A DNA stretch of 64,000 nt from Hyphomicrobiaceae bacterium (GTDB lineage: Bacteria; Pseudomonadota; Alphaproteobacteria; Rhizobiales; Hyphomicrobiaceae). A model generated the notes under the pieces. That model saw only the letters and a list, made by a program, of their open reading frames with translations, made no database searches and was not told the DNA's origin. The stretch is from assembly GCA_020638055.1 (NCBI GenBank), contig JACKJH010000004.1:189501-253500 (forward strand). The letters are read 5' to 3'. This document shows positions 27,090 through 33,477 of this stretch, piece after piece. Numbering within the stretch: position 1 is the stretch's first letter; each line of letters opens with the position of its first letter. A program made the position numbers and the translations under genes.

Positions 27090-28011
27090 CACCAGATGCC
27101 TCCTGCGCCGGGATGGCGGGCGCCGTCGCTTCGGGCGCTTCGTCCGGCGGATCAATGCCACCAGATTTCAGAATGTCTTCGATCGTGGGAATGATCTTTT
27201 CAAGCAAGCCGGACCGGCGGAACATGTCGCGGCAGGCGATGCGGACTTGTCGCTCGGGCGGTGTGTCATCACCGCGGCCTTTCTTGATCCGCGCTGCCGT
27301 TTCGAAGGCTGCCGGCACCACCGTTTCGAACTTCCAGATATCGGCAATGTCGTATACGAAACTTTGCGGCTTGCCCCGGTGCAAAAAGCCGATCGCCGGC
27401 GCATAGCCTGCGGCGAGAATGGCTGCTTCACTGATGCCGTAAAGGCAGGCCGTAGCAGCCGAAAGGCAGCGGTTTGGAATGTCGGCGCGGTCCCACGCGT
27501 TGCGATCGTAGTTGCGGCGGCTCCAGTCGACGCCGTATTTTTGTGCGATCAGCTTGTACATTTCGCGCACGCGAACACCTTCCATGCCGCGCAACTGGTC
27601 AACAGAGCGGCGGCTTGGGGCGTCCTCATCGAAGCGGCGCCGATACATCTCGCGCACCACGTTGAGACGGGCTGTCTCATCGAGTGCGAGCTTGGCCTGG
27701 AACAGCAAACGGTCAGCGCGGGCGCCGCCCGGCTGACCTGACGCGTAGAGACGCACGCCCGCTTCGCCAACCCAGACCAGGAGGCAGCCGACCTGGGCGG
27801 CCAGCACGACAGCCGCATGACTAACGCGCGTGCCCGGCTCCAACATGAGGCAGGCCAGCCCCCCAACCGGGATCTGGACACGCACCCCATTGGTGTCGAC
27901 AAGGACGAACGCGCTATCGAGCACATCAAGCTCGCCATACTGCAGGAAGACGATTTGAGAGCGTTCCTTGATCGGGATCGGCCTCAATGGGATGTAGGCA
28001 GGTTCGGACAT
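27070..28011 (-). CDS. cas1: CRISPR-associated integrase Cas1 (type I-E)
   Basis: 313 residues from the ATG at 28011, with GAGG 9 bases upstream; a TTG at 28026 overlapping the cas6e stop is the alternative start. Catalytic Glu, His and Asp are visible in GISEAAI, GFLHRG and VYDIADIWK. The C-terminal 35 residues are Ala/Pro/Glu-rich and probably disordered. It inserts new spacers at the leader end of the array together with Cas2. Confidence 0.97.
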   Translation of the reverse strand: MSEPAYIPLRPIPIKERSQIVFLQYGELDVLDSAFVLVDTNGVRVQIPVGGLACLMLEPGTRVSHAAVVLAAQVGCLLVWVGEAGVRLYASGQPGGARADRLLFQAKLALDETARLNVVREMYRRRFDEDAPSRRSVDQLRGMEGVRVREMYKLIAQKYGVDWSRRNYDRNAWDRADIPNRCLSAATACLYGISEAAILAAGYAPAIGFLHRGKPQSFVYDIADIWKFETVVPAAFETAARIKKGRGDDTPPERQVRIACRDMFRRSGLLEKIIPTIEDILKSGGIDPPDEAPEATAPAIPAQEASGDDGHRG

Positions 28012-28022
28012 CGTTTCGGTCC

Positions 28023-28754
28023 TCAAGCACGGCGAATGAGCATGAGGCCGCAGCCGAACGCCTTCGCCGAGCCGAAGCCGACTTCGAGTTGGGCGAGGAA
28101 AGCAGCCGGATCGATGACTTCCAGCACGCCGGACGTGTCAACCTGCGAGAAGCCTGCGGGGCGTTTGCCTTTTCGTTCGAGCGGAATTTGCACGTAACTC
28201 GAAACCTCAGCGTCGCCTTCGAGCTTGAACCCGGCCACCTCGCCACGCTTTGTCAGCCATTGGTTCACGGCATCGCGAGCAATCCTATCGCGCTCGAAAG
28301 CGCGGCCGGTCCTGGCTGTCCAGTCGGTTTGCGCGACGGACTTCAGGGCATGCATGACAACGTCGACCCGCTTACCGCGCACCCGCCCTTTTTTGTCCGC
28401 CTTCGGCTTGGCATCCGGTGATTTGGTTGCAAGTGTTGGGTTCATTCGCAATGCAAACCGCAGACGATCTTGAGGTGAAAGTTCGGGCTGGAATTCCTTC
28501 GTTTCAACATGAAACAGGTTGTGCGGGTCTGGCGGTGGGCGACCCGAAAGGATGAGGTAATTGCCCTCGCCCTCGTCGCGAAACAGGAACTCACGACGAG
28601 CTTTCGGGTCGTCGGAAAACAGCAGCCACACAATGCGATGGGCGTGGCCGGGCTGCGCCGTCGGATCATCTGGGATAAGCAGCGGGGCAACGGAGGCAAG
28701 GGCTTCGCCGCGGCGTGATTGCAGGCGGGCGCGTGACAGGAACATTTCACTCAT
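28023..28754 (-). CDS. cas6e: crRNA endonuclease Cas6e (CasE/Cse3)
   Basis: 243 residues. Two ferredoxin-like halves; the C-terminal GFGSAKAFGCGLMLIRRA is the glycine-rich loop of CasE proteins. It cleaves the repeat hairpin to release crRNAs and stays bound as a Cascade subunit. The repeat stem (CCCCGC/GCGGGG) in the array and in the mini-CRISPR at 33392-33469 is its expected substrate. It overlaps cas5e by 4 bases (ATGA). Confidence 0.96.
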   Translation of the reverse strand: MSEMFLSRARLQSRRGEALASVAPLLIPDDPTAQPGHAHRIVWLLFSDDPKARREFLFRDEGEGNYLILSGRPPPDPHNLFHVETKEFQPELSPQDRLRFALRMNPTLATKSPDAKPKADKKGRVRGKRVDVVMHALKSVAQTDWTARTGRAFERDRIARDAVNQWLTKRGEVAGFKLEGDAEVSSYVQIPLERKGKRPAGFSQVDTSGVLEVIDPAAFLAQLEVGFGSAKAFGCGLMLIRRA

Positions 28755-29518
28755 GACCTGGTCTCCTCGCTCGTGCGGCTTTGACGGAGTAGCGCCTCAC
28801 TGCGCAAACCGAAGCGCCACTTGGAGCGGCTCTCGGGAACGTCGCGACGCTCCTCGATGCGGTCAACGAGCTGGGATCCGGGCACTGCATCAACATCAAC
28901 GAAGATCTGTGGCCGATGCCGCCGATGGGCCGTCACCGACGCGATCATTGATCGAATGTCGTCGCCAAGCGTGTCATCGTAACTGGCGAACGCCGCCTCC
29001 ACGCCATCGTCGAGTACGACAATTTGTGGATGTGTGGGCAGCATCAGCGGAAATGCTTTGCGGCCTGCAAACAAAATGAATTCCGGCTGCAAGAGTTTTG
29101 AGCGAAAGCGCTCCAGCATGTCGGCACGCTCCGGCTTATACCAGACCGCCAGCGTATATCGGCCGCCGATCCGGAATTCGCGACGCGACAGAATCGTCTT
29201 GAGTTCATGCTTGTCGACGCCGAGTTCTTCGGCCCTCGTAGCGAAAGTGCGATTGCGCTTGTGCGGCGGCACCTGGGTCGTGTGATAGTCGGTCGAGAGA
29301 TGCCCCGGATCATCGACGCGGATCGCGAGCGCCAAGCCCTTGGTGATCTCGGACTGTCGCGTCTCGTCGGCTCGCTCGATGCCACACGCGGAGGCCAGCA
29401 GGCCGATGACCTGTGACTTGCTTGGTCGGTCCCAGGTCGTACGGCGCTCGCCAACCGCCACCGCGCCGAATGAGGCGAGCGGGGCTGCGAGCGTGAAGAC
29501 GAGAGCCTGTACCATCAC
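28751..29518 (-). CDS. cas5: Cascade subunit Cas5e (CasD)
   Basis: 255 residues from GTG at 29518, directly followed by an ATG codon at 29515 that could equally be the start. The N-terminal LVFTLAAPLASFGAVAVGER and WDRPSKSQVIGLLASACGI are the standard Cas5e motifs (substitution in the first Gly-rich stretch is mild). It binds the 5' handle of the crRNA. The start overlaps the cas7 stop, as elsewhere in this tightly packed operon. Confidence 0.96.
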   Translation of the reverse strand: MMVQALVFTLAAPLASFGAVAVGERRTTWDRPSKSQVIGLLASACGIERADETRQSEITKGLALAIRVDDPGHLSTDYHTTQVPPHKRNRTFATRAEELGVDKHELKTILSRREFRIGGRYTLAVWYKPERADMLERFRSKLLQPEFILFAGRKAFPLMLPTHPQIVVLDDGVEAAFASYDDTLGDDIRSMIASVTAHRRHRPQIFVDVDAVPGSQLVDRIEERRDVPESRSKWRFGLRSEALLRQSRTSEETRS

Positions 29519-30597
29519 GCCGCCTCCGACGTGCAGAACGCGATGATGTCTGCAAGGCTGCCTTCGCCAGTCATGACGTTCATAACTTTTGCGGCTTCAA
29601 AGCAATCGCCATAAGCATCGTTCATCCTCTCGGCGAGCCCTTTGGTCTCAGAGGAACCTTCAATTGTAGTAATCGAAGCGGCAAGCAGGTCATCGCCGCG
29701 CACCGGCTTGAAGAACGCCGCCGAAAGTTGACGCGGCTGCTGCGTTCCCTTCTCGGCTCTCAGATAGCTCGCCCGCGCTCGGCTGGCGAAGCTGTTCTGT
29801 TTGCCAGTTGGCGATGCGGTGGCGAGGCCTTCGACCAGCGCCTCTATTGCGACCTTAGCCAGATCCTTATCACCGCCAAGGTTCTTTTCGAGCTGATCGC
29901 GATCGATGCAAGCGTAGAGATAGAACACGCCGGACCCGAAGCCCAATTCACCGATGAAGCCGGCGCCTGCGTCTTCGGCAGGCTTCTTGAGATCATCGAC
30001 GGCTGTATAAAAATCATCCTCGACCTCGACCTTGTGCGTCGTGATCGCGTGTGCCACCTGGACGGCAGCTTCGCGGTTGTAGTCAGGATTGTCAGCCAAC
30101 ATGCGACCGAACATGGCGATGTCGGTTGCTGTATCCGCACGGCGCAGGATCGTCGGCACCATTTCCTTGGCCGTTGCGGGGAGCGCTTCACCGGCTGCGA
30201 ACTTGTCGGCTAGTTCCATAGCCGCGGCGCGCTCTTCCGGTGAAACGAAGGCGAGCTGTTCGATGAAGGTCGGCGTCTTATCCTTCTCTGGCTTGATTTT
30301 TCCAAAGATCTCGGCGATTGCGCGCGCCCCCTTGAGAGCATCCGCGTCGCTCATGCCTTTGGAGATCAGATGGAGGCGAAGATCCTCGCCAAGACGCTGA
30401 GTGCGGTCACCGTGATGGCCCCCAACGCGGGTCTTGAAAGCCTCACTCGTCCTAATCGCACGCTTGAGCGCCTGGGATGAAATCCGCAACCTCTCCGCCT
30501 CACCGAAGCGTGCCGTCTTCGGGCGGCCGGTGTCATCGCGGTTGAGGTTCGAGGGCGCGTAAACAGTGAGCGCATGTAGCTGGATGAAATGGGTCAT
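29515..30597 (-). CDS. cas7: Cascade backbone subunit Cas7e (CasC/Cse4)
   Basis: 360 residues. The N-terminus MTHFIQLHALTVYAPSNLNR DDTGRPKTA is close to the usual CasC opening (FIQLHxLTxYPPSNLNRDDxGRPKTA). Six copies would coat the crRNA spacer along the Cascade backbone. It follows cse2 by 30 bases, the only sizeable gap among the Cascade genes. Confidence 0.97.
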   Translation of the reverse strand: MTHFIQLHALTVYAPSNLNRDDTGRPKTARFGEAERLRISSQALKRAIRTSEAFKTRVGGHHGDRTQRLGEDLRLHLISKGMSDADALKGARAIAEIFGKIKPEKDKTPTFIEQLAFVSPEERAAAMELADKFAAGEALPATAKEMVPTILRRADTATDIAMFGRMLADNPDYNREAAVQVAHAITTHKVEVEDDFYTAVDDLKKPAEDAGAGFIGELGFGSGVFYLYACIDRDQLEKNLGGDKDLAKVAIEALVEGLATASPTGKQNSFASRARASYLRAEKGTQQPRQLSAAFFKPVRGDDLLAASITTIEGSSETKGLAERMNDAYGDCFEAAKVMNVMTGEGSLADIIAFCTSEAA

Positions 30598-30627
30598 GAG
30601 CGTGTCCTCTTTGAGTATCGATTGATG

Positions 30628-31224
30628 TCAGGTGCTGGCTGGCTGGGGTGCGCTCGCGGGATCAGCCGCCGGCGCGAAATCTTCGGCGCCGTGATAGGCG
30701 AATGCGAACATCACCCGCGCTCGCTCAGCGTACCGGTAATCGGGATCGGTGAAGGCCAGCAGCAGGCGCGCGAGGTCCTTCACATTCGCCGTCTTGCCCA
30801 TGATGGCAACAACACGTCTGAACTGGATAAGCAGATCGTCGGGCGATCGCGCAGCGACGAGGCGCTTGAAGCGCAGTGGGGTGATGAGGGCGGTCGTGCC
30901 TTCGCCCGCACGTGGCTGGCCGATGGCGCTTGCGATTTTGTGCTTTGGATCATTCTCACGGATGTATGCGAGGACGGCTGCAATGAGGGCAGCCCGTGGG
31001 AGGTCGGCGCTTGCCCGGCTCCGATCAAATTGCAGCTTCTGGAATAGCTCAATTGTCGCCGGTTCGGACGCCGCCTCAAGCACCGTGTTCGCACGTCGCA
31101 ATCGCGCAAGTGCTGCGCGATCTCCGGGGTGGGCGAGTTGGTCACCCACTGCCTCTCTCGGCCCAAGCGCGGCCCACCAGGCACGCGCGGCCTTTGCCTG
31201 GGTCTCATAGCAATGCTCGCTCAT
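30628..31224 (-). CDS. cse2: Cascade small subunit Cse2 (CasB, Cas11)
   Basis: 198 residues, mostly helical and Ala/Arg-rich, with the AWWAALGP-REAVGDQLAH opening and a GTTALITPLRFKRLVAAR segment typical of CasB. A dimer of this subunit stabilises the R-loop in Cascade. It overlaps cse1 by 4 bases (ATGA). Confidence 0.95.
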   Translation of the reverse strand: MSEHCYETQAKAARAWWAALGPREAVGDQLAHPGDRAALARLRRANTVLEAASEPATIELFQKLQFDRSRASADLPRAALIAAVLAYIRENDPKHKIASAIGQPRAGEGTTALITPLRFKRLVAARSPDDLLIQFRRVVAIMGKTANVKDLARLLLAFTDPDYRYAERARVMFAFAYHGAEDFAPAADPASAPQPAST

Positions 31225-32885
31225 GGCTTGTCCTTTCCGGTTTTCCTGGACGGCAGCGCGACACCGAGAGCGGTGTACAGTTTCTTGCCAACAGCCCCAT
31301 GGCCCGCGAGCGCGAGCCCAAGGCTTTTGCGCCCTGCGATGACATCGGCGATGCGGTCGGCTTCGGCACTGTCGATCGGGACAACCTCGTCGAATATCGC
31401 AAAGGCGTGACGCTTGAGGATTGCGAGCCAGCTACCGGCCAGATCCCTTTTGGTGTCGCCCGGTCGTGTGACCGGCACGCCGTCGGGCGAGATCAAGCGG
31501 TCAGCCGCATCACGAAGCGCGTCGTAGAAGTCGCGTTCGGTGTCGGACCAGAACCGATTGGCGACGGGTTCAAGCACGGTCGAATCGCGAGCCGCATCGC
31601 CGCGCTCACCGTAAAGCGCGCGCTTGACCGACGAGATCAGCAGGCGTGCCGTCTCGTCCGAACCGTTGACGAACCGGCGCGCTGTATCGTGGACGTGTTT
31701 GTCACTGGTCGGGTTGCCGGTGATGACCAGCGGCACCAGAGTTTCGGCAAAATCGAGCGGCTTCATGTTGTCCATGGCATAGCCGGCAACGAGGATCTGG
31801 CAATCGTGCATGGCTTGTTTCGCGTCGCCGGAGAATTCGTTGGCGCGGGTCTTCCGGAACTCCGAAACGCACTTTGCCGGCAGACGAAGCCCGTCTTCAG
31901 ATTCGAAGGCGAGGCCGAGATACTGGCGGTAACCGATGCGCGATGACTTTGTGTGCAGGGGCAGGAATTCGACGGCTTTCGCTTTCTGTGTGTAGTAGGG
32001 ACTGAGCGGATGCCCCTTGCTCCAGGCGGTATAGTTTGTCCCCCACGGTTTCGTGACGTAGCCGCTGACCATCACGTCGTCGCGTTCACCGGTGAGATCG
32101 CAGGTGTCGCCGTCGCGAGCCTCTTCGAATAAAAGCCGAATGCGTCGCGGCATGCCAAAGAAGGCCTGCGCGGGGTGGACATGGTCAGGCGTCGTCTCGA
32201 CGCCGGTCTTGTCGGAGACGCGGGTTGGCGTCAGCCAGGGAAAGACGCGATTGTATTCATCCGGCTCGGCGTGAAAATCCTCCGGCGTATTCGCCCAGAG
32301 GCGCTGCCATAGCGTTGGCACAGCCTTATCCGGCAGTCCGGGCAGCACGAGGGTGGTTAAAGGCCCTCCGCCGCGCAACGACGTGCGGTGCCCCGCGCCG
32401 CCAGAAGGGGCTTGCGTTTGTAAGGTGAGCAGTGTGATGGCTGCGCCAATGCGCGACAGCTTTTCCGTGCGTCCTTCCTTGACGAAATGGGTCGAACTGC
32501 CAGCGGCGTCCATCTGCAAGGCGACGATAGGGGTCGGTTTTCCTTCCAGCGCTTCGCGATCCTGAAAAAAGCGAGGGCCGTCACCGTCGAGGATCATCGC
32601 GGGCTCAAGTGGAGCGAACGTGACCTCAAGTTCTTCGCTGCTCGGCGGATCACGAAATCGCTTAGGCCAGCTCCGTCGATCAAGGCCGTCCATCGTGACC
32701 GCGAGCAAGCCGATCAGAAACTCGGTCAACGCGATGTCGCAATCCGGTCGACCTGTTGCGATGCGGAGGATGGGTTTGCCTTCGTAGGGCTCGGAAATCT
32801 CACACGGCCGCACGAACACCCGTCGCCCATCAGCCAAGGCAACAGGTATCCAGGCCCGTGCGAGCAACGAAAAGTGCTCGGGCAT
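31221..32885 (-). CDS. cse1: Cascade large subunit Cse1 (CasA, Cas8e)
   Basis: 554 residues. The opening FSLLARAWIPVALADGRRVF matches the LLxxPWIPV start of CasA proteins. The middle contains GRTEKLSRIGAA and FFGMPRRIRLLFEE, and a C-terminal helical bundle follows. This subunit recognises the PAM and recruits Cas3. The start has only a weak ribosome site. A stable hairpin (32917-32940) lies 32 bases upstream in the untranslated gap after the DUF1508 gene. Confidence 0.96.
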   Translation of the reverse strand: MPEHFSLLARAWIPVALADGRRVFVRPCEISEPYEGKPILRIATGRPDCDIALTEFLIGLLAVTMDGLDRRSWPKRFRDPPSSEELEVTFAPLEPAMILDGDGPRFFQDREALEGKPTPIVALQMDAAGSSTHFVKEGRTEKLSRIGAAITLLTLQTQAPSGGAGHRTSLRGGGPLTTLVLPGLPDKAVPTLWQRLWANTPEDFHAEPDEYNRVFPWLTPTRVSDKTGVETTPDHVHPAQAFFGMPRRIRLLFEEARDGDTCDLTGERDDVMVSGYVTKPWGTNYTAWSKGHPLSPYYTQKAKAVEFLPLHTKSSRIGYRQYLGLAFESEDGLRLPAKCVSEFRKTRANEFSGDAKQAMHDCQILVAGYAMDNMKPLDFAETLVPLVITGNPTSDKHVHDTARRFVNGSDETARLLISSVKRALYGERGDAARDSTVLEPVANRFWSDTERDFYDALRDAADRLISPDGVPVTRPGDTKRDLAGSWLAILKRHAFAIFDEVVPIDSAEADRIADVIAGRKSLGLALAGHGAVGKKLYTALGVALPSRKTGKDKP

Positions 32886-32916
32886 GTGTTAGCTTTCGAC
32901 ATGATAATTTCGAAGA

Positions 32917-32940
32917 GGTGCGGGACACGCGCCCCGCACC
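32917..32940 (-). other. RNA hairpin between the DUF1508 gene and cse1
   Basis: A perfect 8-bp stem, GGTGCGGG against CCCGCACC, with an 8-nt loop, no U-tract after it. In the message it sits 32 bases before the cse1 start. It could limit read-through, protect the cse1 message, or be a processing site. Confidence 0.5.
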
Positions 32941-33013
32941 GGTCAGCAAAATATTCAGTTGCGTTGATTACTGACGATTCGCTCCGCCGCTTCAAGCGCG
33001 CGGCGGGTGGTTA

Positions 33014-33187
33014 TCACCGCCTGCGAACGGGTGCGCCGCCAGAGCCGCGCATCAGGTCGATGGCGTGCAGGCAGTCACGTTCGTTGTAATAGCTCTCGGA
33101 CGAGACGGCGATAGGTTCGTGGTTTGCGGCCATCGCAGTCCATCGCCAGAAGTGGGTAGCGTCTTGATAATATTCATAATACATCAT
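33014..33187 (-). CDS. DUF1508 (YegP-like) small protein inside the cas operon
   Basis: 57 residues from ATG-ATG at 33187, with AAGGA 4 to 5 bases upstream. The sequence YYEYYQDATHFWRWTAMAAN followed by EPIAVSSESYYNERDCLHAI keeps the DUF1508 pattern (yeiy-d--geWRWrl-AaNgeiIA-SseGY-sk-dC---I). The family has no established biochemical role. It is the first gene of the predicted cse1 operon, between cas3 and cse1, and is transcribed with it. Whether it serves CRISPR function or is a passenger is unknown. Confidence 0.8.
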   Translation of the reverse strand: MMYYEYYQDATHFWRWTAMAANHEPIAVSSESYYNERDCLHAIDLMRGSGGAPVRRR

Positions 33188-33250
33188 AATGTCCTTTCGT
33201 TGGGCGATCCGACGAGGTTTCGACGCCAGATGTCGGATCAGCTTCTTCAT

Positions 33251-33282
33251 CAACGCCAGTCACGGCTCTCCGTGGCTGGCGT
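33251..33282 (-). other. 5'-terminal hairpin of the predicted cas transcript
   Basis: Arms AACGCCAGCCACGG and CCGTGACTGGCGTT form a near-perfect 14-bp stem around AGAG (one mismatch). On the minus strand it begins about where transcription from the promoter at 33288-33316 would start, so it would cap the message. On the plus strand it is followed by TTTTCGTTTG and could end plus-strand transcripts. Confidence 0.6.
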
Positions 33283-33287
33283 TTTCG

Positions 33288-33316
33288 TTTGTATGCCACC
33301 TTTGGATGTCAGTCAA
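33288..33316 (-). promoter_or_regulatory. Predicted promoter of the DUF1508-cse1-cas operon
   Basis: TTGACT (33316-33311, 5 of 6 to the sigma-70 -35 consensus), 17 bp, then TACAAA (33293-33288, 4 of 6 to the -10). It lies about 100 bases upstream of the DUF1508 start and downstream of the cas3 gene. A match to the pseudo-spacer of the mini-CRISPR ends 8 bases before the -35 box. Confidence 0.65.
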
Positions 33317-33337
33317 CCCTTAAACCCAAACTAGCTT
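33315..33337 (-). promoter_or_regulatory. Predicted Cascade operator: seed-matched site with AAG motif upstream of the cas promoter
   Basis: On the minus strand: AAG (33337-33335) followed by CTAGTTTGGGT (33334-33324), identical to nucleotides 1-11 of the pseudo-spacer in the mini-CRISPR. AAG is a canonical type I-E PAM. Matching stops at nucleotide 12. A Cascade footprint extending over about 32 bases from the PAM would cover the -35 box at 33316-33311. Confidence 0.75.
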
Positions 33338-33391
33338 GTTATTCTGGAACTAGCCGACATCTTAGCGCCAGTGTCTAATCCGAGCCTGCGT

Positions 33392-33469
33392 CTATTAAGC
33401 CCCGCGTGGGCGGGGAACGATCTCAGGTGACCCAAACTAGCGGTTCAGCCCCGCGCAGGCGGGGAACGG
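33392..33469 (-). CRISPR. Mini-CRISPR (two repeat-like units, 20-nt pseudo-spacer): candidate CreR-type cas-regulating RNA
   Basis: On the minus strand the first unit (33469-33441) matches the array repeat except two loop bases (CTGC for CCAC). The second (33420-33392) keeps the whole stem but differs at four positions, three in the 3' part. Between them is 5'-CTAGTTTGGGTCACCTGAGA-3', 20 nt instead of 32. The first unit begins 8 bases after the cas3 stop, so it may be made from the cas3 transcript and processed by Cas6e. Nucleotides 1-11 of the pseudo-spacer match an AAG-flanked site at 33334-33324 beside the cas promoter. Short pairing of this kind would allow Cascade binding without Cas3 cleavage. 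The CreR assignment follows published cas-regulating RNAs and is an inference. Confidence 0.85.
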
Positions 33470-33477
33470 CAATATCT

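Noticed and set aside
30996..31946. 316-residue plus-strand frame
   Set aside because: Antisense shadow of cse1/cse2; no family and poor codon use.
33188..33477. CreTA-type toxin-antitoxin (a small toxin gene guarded by the mini-CRISPR)
   Set aside because: No short toxin-like frame with a ribosome site was seen between the mini-CRISPR and the DUF1508 gene, and the seed matches the cas promoter itself, which fits a cas regulator better.
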